A stretch of 34,852 bases of DNA. Origin: Calditrichia bacterium (GTDB lineage Bacteria; Calditrichota; Calditrichia; Calditrichales; Calditrichaceae). Each line of letters starts with the position of its first letter. Position 1 is the stretch's first letter. Both the position numbers and the translations under genes were made by a program. Of this stretch, positions 25,327 through 33,201 are shown in pieces. The stretch spans positions 1 to 34,852 of the forward strand of contig JALSTK010000154.1 in the NCBI GenBank assembly GCA_026983775.1. Reading direction: 5' to 3'. Under the pieces are notes generated by a model that saw only the letters and a list, made by a program, of their open reading frames with translations, searched no databases and was not told the DNA's origin.

Positions 25327-26172
25327 CTAGGTGGTATTCAGATGCAGATCATAAAGAATTGCCTCCAGAACGCCTCCGGCTAACGAAAAATACTTAGACG
25401 GGATTACAGTCGCCGATCGTACCGAAGGAGAGGTATCGATTTCTGCAAAGACCGTATTCCTGGGAACGATCAAACCGCTATTGAGTATACCGGATAGGCG
25501 CCCCTTTTCGGGAGAAAGAATAGGGATCTCATTTATTTTGCCTATTTCCTCTCTTTCCAGCACGGCATCATCCAGTTCTTTGGTGGCCGTAAAAACACCT
25601 TCCAGAGGTGCCTTAACCTGAAACTTATCCTCTTTGCCTAACCTTTTTTCCTGTGGTTCTTTGATGGCGAAGTCCTCTTCAATAAAAGGATAAATCACCC
25701 TTCCTAAAAAAAGATCATCATCGGCCAGGCGATAGGTAAGATTCGTTTCTGTAAAACCATTCGGTCCGATCGTTGTTGCTTCCACTTCACCGGTCAGAGG
25801 CAAAAGGTTTTTCCAGATAGCCTCGTCCGTGATGACTATATAGGGGAAGGGAAGTTTTTTGATAGCTCCAAATTCACTGTATTCGATGAGCGGGATTCTC
25901 CGATTAGCCACTTCATGAATTACAAAATCTTCAAGGCTCATATCCGGTGCAGTCTCTTCCTGTTCGATCGAGCCGGCTTGCGTAATAGCGGTTACATTGT
26001 TAATGGTCTTTTTACCGCTGAAAAACCCTCCGGTAAAAGTACGGGTATGGTAGATATCGAGGGCAATCTGCCTGCCGATAAGCACAACCTGCCAGCCGCT
26101 AAACTCCAGGCGTAAAGCACAGGCCGTCCCAAAATCGCTCGTTCCGATCACCAGCACTTTTTGGGATTTCAC
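25327..26172 (-). CDS. YqeB (EF2563)-like protein, NAD-binding-like N-terminus plus two barrel motifs
   Basis: A 281-residue cytoplasmic protein resembling the YqeB/EF2563 family linked to selenium-dependent molybdenum hydroxylases. The N-terminus has a Rossmann-like GTSDFGTACALRLEFSGW, close to the family's GxGDxATGxAxRL. The next strand is followed by RTFTGGFFSGKKTINNVTA, like the family's RR-F-EA-Y-G element. The C-terminal half carries two barrel-like motifs (KAPLEGVFTATKEL and LSPEKGRLSGILNSGLIV), as in YqeB. Translation starts at GTG 26172, overlapping the previous stop as GTGA. It is the last gene of the nine-gene operon. No selD, xdh-type hydroxylase or mocA gene is present. I judge the family resemblance fair; the function is unknown. 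Confidence 0.65.
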   Translation of the reverse strand: MKSQKVLVIGTSDFGTACALRLEFSGWQVVLIGRQIALDIYHTRTFTGGFFSGKKTINNVTAITQAGSIEQEETAPDMSLEDFVIHEVANRRIPLIEYSEFGAIKKLPFPYIVITDEAIWKNLLPLTGEVEATTIGPNGFTETNLTYRLADDDLFLGRVIYPFIEEDFAIKEPQEKRLGKEDKFQVKAPLEGVFTATKELDDAVLEREEIGKINEIPILSPEKGRLSGILNSGLIVPRNTVFAEIDTSPSVRSATVIPSKYFSLAGGVLEAILYDLHLNTT

Positions 26173-26864
26173 TGCAACTCTCTTACATGATATCGGGTTA
26201 CATCACCAATCAGTAAGTGGCCTTCGAATCGCTGATTATATTTACGCAGAACCGAAAGTAACATATTTTCTTCCAACAAATTTTTAACCTGATCGATAAA
26301 TAAAATCGCATCTTTCCTGCATTGAGCATGATCAAACAACGGACAATGTTCGGATACTATTTTATGGATCCTTTTAAACAAGGTAGATTCTCCCGGAGTT
26401 TGTTTGGAGCGGGTATCGGCAAACAGAATAGAGCTGATCTCTTTGTAATTCAAAACACAAACACAGCGGGTTCCGGGTTGGTGTGCCAAATAACCTTCAA
26501 TATCATCATCCGGGGCTAATTGCAGAAATAACATCATATCCGTCTGGATCTCGGAAGCAAACCGATTGATATCGGACATTTCATAGGGCAGTAACAAATC
26601 ATCGGAAATTCCTTTAGCCAGATAAATGACCCGCGGTTCTTCATCCTCAATCAATTGCAGCAAGAACTCGGTTTCAGGACTGATCAACACCTTTCCTTCG
26701 ATAGGGTAAGGAATGGGCTGGTGGCCGAGGATCAGTACATGCCGGTTATTTGCAGCCGATTCTTTGGCCAGGATTTCCATGATCGGTAAACTGGTACGTT
26801 CCACACAGAACAAAAAACGCGTAATATGCTCGGCACCAAAAGCGGAATAAAATAATCCTCTCAT
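26169..26864 (-). CDS. YqeC-like protein without the P-loop
   Basis: A 231-residue protein of uncertain family. Its strand order recalls YqeC (a P-loop protein paired with YqeB): a helix MEILAKESAANNRHVLILG where YqeC has a helix then VLVTTTTK, then EEPRVIYLAKGISDDLL and MSDINRFASEIQTDMMLF in the places of the family's VVTLAKG and LVEADG segments. But the glycine-rich GAGGKT loop is replaced (YSAFGAEHITRFLF), and the EADG motif is absent (MLFLQLAPDDD). If homologous, it has probably lost nucleotide binding. The ATG overlaps the PIN gene stop as ATGA, and the next gene overlaps this one by 4 bp, so all three are translationally coupled. Being next to a YqeB-like gene supports the assignment. 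It could also be an unrelated family. Confidence 0.5.
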   Translation of the reverse strand: MRGLFYSAFGAEHITRFLFCVERTSLPIMEILAKESAANNRHVLILGHQPIPYPIEGKVLISPETEFLLQLIEDEEPRVIYLAKGISDDLLLPYEMSDINRFASEIQTDMMLFLQLAPDDDIEGYLAHQPGTRCVCVLNYKEISSILFADTRSKQTPGESTLFKRIHKIVSEHCPLFDHAQCRKDAILFIDQVKNLLEENMLLSVLRKYNQRFEGHLLIGDVTRYHVRELQ

Positions 26865-27301
26865 GATTCTCTCTCTGACTGGGGCATTATAGGTAAACCG
26901 AATTTTACCAACCGGGAATCAAAAGAAAAAATAATATCGGCATTCTTACGGCGAATCGATTCATATAAGTAAAAATGATTCAGAGAAAGACTGCTGTCCT
27001 CCTCGTTGACATAGCGATTTAAACAGGCTCTGCGTATCCGTCGGGAGATCCAATCCATCCGTAAGTTAATGGTCAGAATACTCTCATCAATAATGCCGAG
27101 GAAATGCCGGGCCGCCTCATTACCCTTTGCCTCTTTAATAGATGCCAGAGCAAGATCAACGGCAATATTGTTGGTTACAACCTTGACATTGGATTCAAGA
27201 AGATTTCTAAAATATTCCTGAGCATTTCGATGCTGGCTATGGTTTTCATCCGCGATTGCCACCCATGCAGAACTATCTATGAAACAGGTCATGATTTTCA
27301 T
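26861..27301 (-). CDS. PIN-domain protein (VapC-like)
   Basis: A 146-residue PIN-domain protein, the fold of VapC toxin ribonucleases. The first acid is present in the opening strand (FIDSSAWVAI, D9) and the last in FSFDSRLVKFG. The two middle acids usually needed for metal binding are unclear: the second helix reads NNIAVDLALASIK (Asp in place of the usual Glu), and the third position, normally LSLxDA, reads LSLNHF with Asn. Ribonuclease activity may be reduced or lost. The ATG 27301 has GGGAG 5 bp upstream. It follows the AbrB-like gene by 17 bp, the usual antitoxin-toxin order. It lies inside a long housekeeping-type operon, which is unusual for a mobile toxin-antitoxin pair. Confidence 0.8.
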   Translation of the reverse strand: MKIMTCFIDSSAWVAIADENHSQHRNAQEYFRNLLESNVKVVTNNIAVDLALASIKEAKGNEAARHFLGIIDESILTINLRMDWISRRIRRACLNRYVNEEDSSLSLNHFYLYESIRRKNADIIFSFDSRLVKFGLPIMPQSERES

Positions 27302-27318
27302 AAATACTCCCTGCCTTC

Positions 27319-27504
27319 CTATTTATCTAATAGTTTGTACAACGGATTTTTAGAAATCTTAATATCCAGACGTCGTGTCCGGATTTTTTTTAAAAGCACT
27401 TCTATCTTATCACCGTTTTCCAGATGCAGGTGTTGCACAACTTCGGGGGGTATCTCTATCTGATGATTTTCCTCTACCACCGTAATGAATGTACCTGTAG
27501 GCAT
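27319..27504 (-). CDS. AbrB/MazE-like small protein (VapB-type antitoxin)
   Basis: A 61-residue protein with the swapped-hairpin AbrB/SpoVT pattern, HQIEIPPEVVQHLHLENGDKIEV, in which the strand-turn-strand IEIPPEVV and the GDKIEV end are diagnostic. This fold serves as DNA-binding antitoxin or regulator. The PIN gene follows by 17 bp, so a VapBC-type pair is the natural reading. The C-terminal 25 residues are basic and could hold the toxin-binding segment. It starts 1 bp after the stop of the eIF2B-like gene, with an excellent AAAGGAGG site 7 bp upstream of ATG 27504. It may alternatively be an operon-specific regulator. Confidence 0.78.
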   Translation of the reverse strand: MPTGTFITVVEENHQIEIPPEVVQHLHLENGDKIEVLLKKIRTRRLDIKISKNPLYKLLDK

Positions 27505-27505
27505 A

Positions 27506-28408
27506 TCATGCCTCCTTTAAATACCAATTAATAAATTCGAATGTTTCAAAGACACCGTCCTCGCATATAACTTTATAAATTAAATCCAGGGGGATGGTTT
27601 CATAGTATTCATTATCCACATGGACCAGCTTGTTTTCCGGAATATATATTTCCCGCGGATCTTCTTTGCGCTTTTTAATGGAGCGTTCCTTTTCAGGAAG
27701 GATCTTTAAGGTCTCGGCAGCCAGATAAACCGGAATATTATAATGTTTAGCCGTTAAGCAAAGAGGAAGGGTTCCGGCTTTGTTAATAAAGCCGTGCTCG
27801 ATAATTCGGTCGGCACCGACCATAACCAGGTTCATATCCTCCAGAAAAACCCCCATCTGAGAATCAGCAATGACAGTAGTCTTGATTCCATTTCGACCTA
27901 ATAACTCTGCAAACCGGCTTCCTTCCGAAGGGGGAAAGCTGAGTAAATTAAAAACTTCGAAACGCCGTTTCTGTTTTTCAGCGGTCAGCAGGATTTCTTT
28001 AACTGCTGTACTGGAACTAATGGTCATTACCTTATTCGAAGTAGCAATTACTTTGGAACCCATCTGGGCTATTTTTTGGGTATTATTTTCCAGGGTTGCT
28101 TTGATTTGCTTTGCTTTTTCCTGCAAGGTGGAAATAATTTCGGCATCCTCTTTATCCGATTTAAGCAAGTGCTTAAAAAAAGTGAGTAAATTGGTACCAA
28201 CCCATCGCAACAAAGCCATATTAGGTTGTTGTTTGATCAGGGTTTTGGATGCATCCCGCAGTATTTCGTATAGCCCATCTGCTGCGGTTTTTTCGCTTCC
28301 GGCTTTTTCGATTAAATGTTGATAATATTCAAGTGCCTTATAACTAATCGTATACGAACCCGAATGACGGTCACTTAAAATAGAAGCAAATTTCTCATCA
28401 TTTATCAT
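27506..28408 (-). CDS. eIF2B alpha/MtnA-family protein
   Basis: A 300-residue protein of the eIF2B-alpha/beta/delta-like superfamily, which includes MtnA and ribose-1,5-bisphosphate isomerase. The N-terminal half is helical. The Rossmann-like C-terminal half has SFPPSEGSRFAELLGRNGIK (the family's ESRP-x2-EG signature region), then the GADRI motif with the conserved Asp, then NKAGTLPLCLTAKHYNIPVYLAAET. The strand that carries the catalytic Cys in MtnA reads MTISSSTAV, with no Cys. It is therefore unlikely to be an MtnA isomerase; a nucleotide- or sugar-phosphate-binding role is possible. The ATG overlaps the cutA stop by 11 bp with AGGGG inside cutA. Specific function unknown. Confidence 0.85.
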   Translation of the reverse strand: MINDEKFASILSDRHSGSYTISYKALEYYQHLIEKAGSEKTAADGLYEILRDASKTLIKQQPNMALLRWVGTNLLTFFKHLLKSDKEDAEIISTLQEKAKQIKATLENNTQKIAQMGSKVIATSNKVMTISSSTAVKEILLTAEKQKRRFEVFNLLSFPPSEGSRFAELLGRNGIKTTVIADSQMGVFLEDMNLVMVGADRIIEHGFINKAGTLPLCLTAKHYNIPVYLAAETLKILPEKERSIKKRKEDPREIYIPENKLVHVDNEYYETIPLDLIYKVICEDGVFETFEFINWYLKEA

Positions 28409-28727
28409 CTGCTACCCCTGTCTCTTGATTGATCCATTTAAGATAGGAATCCGATCCCCTGACGAGTTGAAGAGCGATAATCTCCGGCGTCTGGTAAGGA
28501 TGCAGAGCCTTTATTCTTTTTTCTATGGCCTCATATTGTTTTTCCGTACTCTTGATGATCATCAATTCCTCGGATTCATGCTGGATTTCCCCTTGCCAGG
28601 AATATACGGAGAGTATTCCCGGAAGCAAATTTGAACAGGCCGCTAATCGCTCCTTAACCAGGGTCTCCGAAATTTTCAAACCCGTCTCGCGGTCGGGTAC
28701 GGTACAAAATATGGCCAGATATTTCAT
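28398..28727 (-). CDS. cutA: CutA1 divalent-cation tolerance-like protein
   Basis: A 109-residue cytoplasmic protein with the CutA1 fold and length. Family landmarks are present: ETLVKERLAACSNLLPGILSVYSWQGEIQHESEELMIIKST, whose key parts are RLAACSN and YSWQGEI, then HPYQTPEIIAL. CutA1 forms trimers and is linked to copper tolerance in Escherichia coli, although its general function is not settled. It lies 15 bp after the NtrC-type regulator, and its 3' end overlaps the eIF2B-like gene by 11 bp, so it is translationally coupled to the rest of the operon. No metal-transport gene is nearby. Family assignment is secure. Confidence 0.94.
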   Translation of the reverse strand: MKYLAIFCTVPDRETGLKISETLVKERLAACSNLLPGILSVYSWQGEIQHESEELMIIKSTEKQYEAIEKRIKALHPYQTPEIIALQLVRGSDSYLKWINQETGVADDK

Positions 28728-28742
28728 CGCTCATCCGGTATC

Positions 28743-30104
28743 CTATTTAATGCCATATTTTTTTAATTTGGACATAAAGGTGCTGCGATTCATTTTTAGC
28801 ATTTTTGCCGTCTGGAATTTATTATACTTGTTTTGTTCCAGGGCTTTGATGATTAGATTACGTTCATAACTGTCGACAATATTGGATAAACCCTCATCAA
28901 AATCAACTTCGGATGGATAATCTTCCTCTTCATTTTGGCGGATATAGGATGGAAGGTCCTCTGCGGTGATTTTACCCTTTTTATCGAGTACAACGATGCG
29001 CTCAATTAAATTTTCGAGCTCACGTATATTTCCGGGATAGTCATATTCTTCGATTAATTCCATGGCTTTGGGTTCAACTTCCTGAATGGTTTTTCCATAC
29101 ACGCGGTTGAACTTCTCAATAAAATGATTCACCAGATATTTGATATCGTCCTTCCGCTCCCGTAGAGGAGGCACGGTGATAGGGATTACATTCAACCGAT
29201 AGAAGAGATCCTGCCGAAAAGTTCCCTCTTTGATTGCTTTTTTCAGATCTTTATTGGTCGCTGCGATGATCCGTACGTCCACTTTAATGGTCTCTGTTCC
29301 GCCGACTCGTTCAAACTCGCCTTCCTGAAGGACACGTAGCAATTTAAGCTGCATATTCAAGGAAATATCTCCGATTTCATCCAGAAAAAGGGTTCCGCCG
29401 TTAGCCATTTCGAAACGGCCGATCTTATCTTTTATGGCTCCGGTAAACGCACCCCGCACATGACCGAACAATTCACTCTCCAACAAACTTTCGGCCAGAA
29501 CTCCGCAATTTACTTTTACAAAGGGCCGCTTGACACGGGCACTATTGTAGTGAATCGCATTGGCGATGAGTTCTTTACCTACTCCGCTTTCCCCATTAAT
29601 TAAAATCGTTGTATTGGTGGTAGCCACATCTTTTACCAGACGAAAAATCTCCTGGATTTTATCATTTTTACCTATCATATTGGTAAAATCATAGGTCTGC
29701 TGCAACTTGGCCAGCAGGTACTCATTCTCCTTAATTAAGGAACTGAGCTGAGTGATACGTTCCACTTTGGCCAGTATTTCATCGAGGCTGAGCGGCTTAA
29801 GGATATAGTCCTTAGCACCGATTTTCATGGCTTCCACCGCCGTATTAACCGTCCCATGAGCAGTTATCATAATTACCGGAATATGCGGATATTCCTTAGT
29901 CAGCACCCGCAATAACTGCATACCGTCCATTTCAGGCATCCGGATATCTGAAAGCACAATATCGGGTTCTTGGTTTTTTATTAAGTTCAATGCCTCAATA
30001 CCGTTAGGAGCGGTTAAAGGAATATACCCTTTGCTTTCAAAAAGGTCCTGCATCATCTCCAGGGCAGCATAGTCATCATCTACGATTAATACACGGGATT
30101 TCAT
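28743..30104 (-). CDS. NtrC-family sigma-54-dependent response regulator
   Basis: A 453-residue regulator. The receiver has D53 ([11 protein letters not shown]), the acidic pocket VDDD and switch residues ITAHGTV and LKPLS. The AAA+ sigma-54 activator domain has Walker A GESGVGKE, the canonical contact loop GAFTGA ([16 protein letters not shown]), Walker [11 protein letters not shown] and [10 protein letters not shown] Fis-type helix-turn-helix is at the end ([24 protein letters not shown]). All motifs look functional. It lies 12 bp after a kinase-like gene that has lost its phospho-acceptor His, so its phosphate source is in doubt. Co-transcription with gltX suggests constitutive basal expression. 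Targets are unknown. Confidence 0.94.
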   Translation of the reverse strand: MKSRVLIVDDDYAALEMMQDLFESKGYIPLTAPNGIEALNLIKNQEPDIVLSDIRMPEMDGMQLLRVLTKEYPHIPVIMITAHGTVNTAVEAMKIGAKDYILKPLSLDEILAKVERITQLSSLIKENEYLLAKLQQTYDFTNMIGKNDKIQEIFRLVKDVATTNTTILINGESGVGKELIANAIHYNSARVKRPFVKVNCGVLAESLLESELFGHVRGAFTGAIKDKIGRFEMANGGTLFLDEIGDISLNMQLKLLRVLQEGEFERVGGTETIKVDVRIIAATNKDLKKAIKEGTFRQDLFYRLNVIPITVPPLRERKDDIKYLVNHFIEKFNRVYGKTIQEVEPKAMELIEEYDYPGNIRELENLIERIVVLDKKGKITAEDLPSYIRQNEEEDYPSEVDFDEGLSNIVDSYERNLIIKALEQNKYNKFQTAKMLKMNRSTFMSKLKKYGIK

Positions 30105-30116
30105 CAGACCTCCCTA

Positions 30117-31553
30117 CTATGGGTTTATATCGTATACGGGAAAGAGTATTTCTACAAATTCTTTTTCTGTATTCTTCGTACCACATCTGGCCAGCCCCTT
30201 ATAGGTATGTAGGATGTGGTCGATAATGGTACCTTCAATTGTTTGCTTATTTTGCATAAATTTGCAAAGTGTATGTTCTTCACCGAATATAGGATTTGAA
30301 TAGGTTAAAAGAAAAGAAAATTTTACCTGCATCCTATGTTCATCGGATTCCGCCCGGCATACTTCTGCTCTGATTCCGCCTTCCGATCCTACAAATTCCA
30401 GGCCCGCTTCGATCAGGAGTTTAAGCAATAGATCAAAGTGGGATGGCAAACCCATAAGAACCGGGATTTCTCCCTTTACCTCAACTTGAAGACGATGCGG
30501 ATCTTTCTCTAACCAGCGGGTGATAGACGGTTCAAAAGAGATATTCTTCAATATTTCCCCGGCCTGAATCTTCTGAGGTACCACGTCTTCCTTTAAAGTC
30601 GCGAAGGTCACTAACTTGGAAATCGTTCCATTCATACGATCCACCTGTTTTTGCATATCTGCTATGCTCTTAAACGCATCCCGGTCGCGATGATTGGATA
30701 AGGTCCCTTTTAAGAGTTGCAACCTTCCGGAAATAACATTGATCGGATTCAGTAGTTCATTGGCAATGGACTGGGCAAATTGGTTTAATATGTTACTCGC
30801 CGCATGGCCTGTGTCGGGTCCCTGTAAAGTCGGGCGCGGAGTCTCCTGTAGTAAAAGATATTCATCGTCCGCTTGAATCCTTCGGATGTTCAAATCGATG
30901 CTACTGGTTTGATTAAAACGGTCTCTCAAAAGTATCTTATAATGTTGCAAAGGCTGTCTATCATGGAGACAATGACGAATAAGATATTCCCAGACCGTTA
31001 AGCCGTCACTGACTATATCCTGAAAACGAATTTCCATGCCCGCCTCATCGGCAAGGCCTAATCTTTCGCTGCCAGCCTTATTTAAGTAAATAAATTCTCC
31101 CGACTTACGAACAATCGCTATAAATATATCCAGTGTATCAATAATGGCAGAATGGATACCGCTCAATACGGAATTATTGAGTGAAGAATCATGAATCTCT
31201 TGATAGATTTCCGCTAAGATCGGGGGCAATTTCGATGAAATTTCATTTTTTGAAATTAGCTTAAGATTTTGATAATGGTGATAACCTCTTAGGTTCTGAT
31301 CCTCATCCACCACAACCCATTGCATCCCGGCATTATCCCGAACCAGCGTTTCCAAAGAAGCAATAGGATATGATAAATAATGATTATCCACTACAACCAA
31401 ATTAAACTCTTTGCCTTCCAATGCATGAAGAGTGTCAGCGTCGAAGTCGGTCTGCCGATCAATTTGACAGGGAATGGAATTATATACATCTGCAATTAAA
31501 TCGGAAATTTGCCGGTCTTGTTCCAGGCAAAATATGTGAATAGCTTTTCCCAT
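30117..31553 (-). CDS. Degenerate PAS-type sensor histidine kinase (pseudokinase)
   Basis: A 478-residue soluble kinase-like protein. Residues 1-115 look like a receiver-type fold, with D56 at the phospho-acceptor place (LVVVDNHY) but an incomplete acidic pocket. A PAS domain follows (about 130-245; GEFIYLNKAGSERLGL). The HisKA-like helix reads SIANELLNPINVISGRLQLL, which aligns with the usual xHELxNPL but has Asn265 where the phosphorylated His should be. The ATPase part (about 345-475) lacks the N box, the DxGxG loop and the GxGLGL loop; GTIIDHILHTYKGLA occupies the place of the last. So both autophosphorylation and ATP binding are probably lost. Its ATG overlaps the gltX stop (TAATG), and the NtrC-type regulator follows by 12 bp. 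It may act as a phosphatase, scaffold or decoy. Confidence 0.85.
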   Translation of the reverse strand: MGKAIHIFCLEQDRQISDLIADVYNSIPCQIDRQTDFDADTLHALEGKEFNLVVVDNHYLSYPIASLETLVRDNAGMQWVVVDEDQNLRGYHHYQNLKLISKNEISSKLPPILAEIYQEIHDSSLNNSVLSGIHSAIIDTLDIFIAIVRKSGEFIYLNKAGSERLGLADEAGMEIRFQDIVSDGLTVWEYLIRHCLHDRQPLQHYKILLRDRFNQTSSIDLNIRRIQADDEYLLLQETPRPTLQGPDTGHAASNILNQFAQSIANELLNPINVISGRLQLLKGTLSNHRDRDAFKSIADMQKQVDRMNGTISKLVTFATLKEDVVPQKIQAGEILKNISFEPSITRWLEKDPHRLQVEVKGEIPVLMGLPSHFDLLLKLLIEAGLEFVGSEGGIRAEVCRAESDEHRMQVKFSFLLTYSNPIFGEEHTLCKFMQNKQTIEGTIIDHILHTYKGLARCGTKNTEKEFVEILFPVYDINP

Positions 31554-32998
31554 TATTCGATCAAATTATCCATAAATTCTGTTGCTTTTTTCAAACGACG
31601 CAACACCTTATCCCGACCCAAAATATGGATTATTTCGAAAATGCCGGGACTGGCTGTTTTACCTGTCAGAGCCAGACGCAGAGGATGAATGATCTTTCCG
31701 GCCGACTGTCCTCTTTTCTCCGCAAAGGCTCTGAGCCAATCTTCTATTTCTTGAACGCCGTGCAGCGAACCCGACCATTGTTCATACTCTGAACTCAGAG
31801 CATTCAGAATTTCATAATTTTCTTTTTTGGAAAAATATTTACGGATCCCTTTCTCCTCATATTCCCCGGGGTCTTCAAAATAAAAGCGTACCGCCTCCTG
31901 TAACTCAATCACAGATTTCGCACGGATTTTTACCAAATTTAGAAGCAGATCGAATGCGGATTGGTTCATTCCATCCTGATTCCAATGGCAATTCCTTATC
32001 CAGGGTTGTAAAATTTTTTTGAGATCCGAGTTTGACTTGTTGGCCATGTATTTGGCGTTTAGCCAGATAAGTTTCTTCTCATCGAAGACTGCCGGAGTAT
32101 GGTTGATCCGATCTATACTGAATTCGCGGATTAACTCCTCCCTGCTGAAAATTTCCCGTTCTGTGCCCGGCGACCAGCCCAACAAGCACAAATAATTGAA
32201 CAGAGTTTCCGGGAAAATGCCCCGGTCTTTAAATTCTTCCACAGAAGTGGCGCCATGACGCTTTGAAAGCCGTTTTTTATCCTGTCCCAGGATTAACGGT
32301 AAATGACCAAATTCCGGCACGGGCCAGCTCAGCGCCCGATAGAGGAGGATTTGTTTATTGGTGTTGGCAAGATGATCATCGCCACGCAATACGGTAGTTA
32401 CTCCCATATCATGATCATCCGCTACCACCGATAGCTGATAAACGGGGTTTCCATCGGAACGAACGATGATGAAATCATCCAGGGTATCATTGTTTACAAC
32501 CATCTCACCGTGGATAAGATCTTTCCAGACAACCTGCCCGGCAGGCACCTTAAAGCGAATAGCAAACGGTTTCCCTGCCGCTAAATTTTCATTGATCTGA
32601 TCTGGAGTCAGATTTCTGCAGGTACCGTCATAGCGCTTGTTAATTTTTTGTTGCTCTGCGAGAAGACGCTTAGCTTCCAGCTCTTCTCTCGTACAAAAGC
32701 ATCGATACGCTTTATTTTCATTTAAAAGTTGATCGGCTTTCTCTAAGTGTCTTTTTTTTCGACTACTTTGAAATATAATTTCGCCATCCCAGTCGATTTT
32801 TAACCACTTTAAACCGGATAGAATCTGTTGAATTGACTCTTTTGTGGATCGAGCCCGGTCTGTATCTTCGATGCGTAATAAAAATTTCCCCTTGAATTTT
32901 CGAGCCAGCAACCAATTAAATATAGCGGTTCTTGCACCTCCCACATGGAGATAGCCACTCGGGCTGGGTGCAAAACGAAAAACAGATTCCAAATTCAC
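31553..32998 (-). CDS. gltX: Glutamyl-tRNA synthetase
   Basis: A 481-residue class I aminoacyl-tRNA synthetase that charges tRNA-Glu. The HIGH-type motif is in RFAPSPSGYLHVGGARTAIF and the KMSKS-type motif is KKRLSKRHG. LLRIEDTDRARS, VSVVADDHDMGVTTVLRGDDHL (given by LRGDDHL) and the ALTGKTASPGIFEI C-terminal anticodon-binding segment are standard. The length is normal. The start is GTG 32998 by extension; TTG 32992 is in frame with GGAG 5 bp upstream, and may be the real initiator. It is the first gene of a nine-gene operon whose next member starts within its stop codon. Whether it also charges tRNA-Gln cannot be judged here. Confidence 0.96.
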   Translation of the reverse strand: MNLESVFRFAPSPSGYLHVGGARTAIFNWLLARKFKGKFLLRIEDTDRARSTKESIQQILSGLKWLKIDWDGEIIFQSSRKKRHLEKADQLLNENKAYRCFCTREELEAKRLLAEQQKINKRYDGTCRNLTPDQINENLAAGKPFAIRFKVPAGQVVWKDLIHGEMVVNNDTLDDFIIVRSDGNPVYQLSVVADDHDMGVTTVLRGDDHLANTNKQILLYRALSWPVPEFGHLPLILGQDKKRLSKRHGATSVEEFKDRGIFPETLFNYLCLLGWSPGTEREIFSREELIREFSIDRINHTPAVFDEKKLIWLNAKYMANKSNSDLKKILQPWIRNCHWNQDGMNQSAFDLLLNLVKIRAKSVIELQEAVRFYFEDPGEYEEKGIRKYFSKKENYEILNALSSEYEQWSGSLHGVQEIEDWLRAFAEKRGQSAGKIIHPLRLALTGKTASPGIFEIIHILGRDKVLRRLKKATEFMDNLIE

Positions 32999-33000
32999 TC

Positions 33001-33201
33001 CATGAATTTCGATGAAACCATTCGGTCGTTTTCGGGAAAGGCCTTATCTTTAAATGTAAAGTTAAATATAGGTTTTTTTTATACTAATGGCAAGAAATTT
33101 AATTTATGAAGATAACATAAATAAATCCGATTTATTCCTGTTTGCTTTCATTCTTTTAAAAATTTCTTTATACTGAAAAATATGAAGGGTGGATTCGTCT
33201 T
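33001..33201. other. Divergent spacer between gltX and the MFS gene
   Basis: AT-rich spacer of about 200 bp that must hold promoters for both the gltX operon and the transporter. A TATACT (33168-33173) could be the transporter -10 box, but no well-spaced -35 was found. No gene or strong hairpin is seen. Confidence 0.3.
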
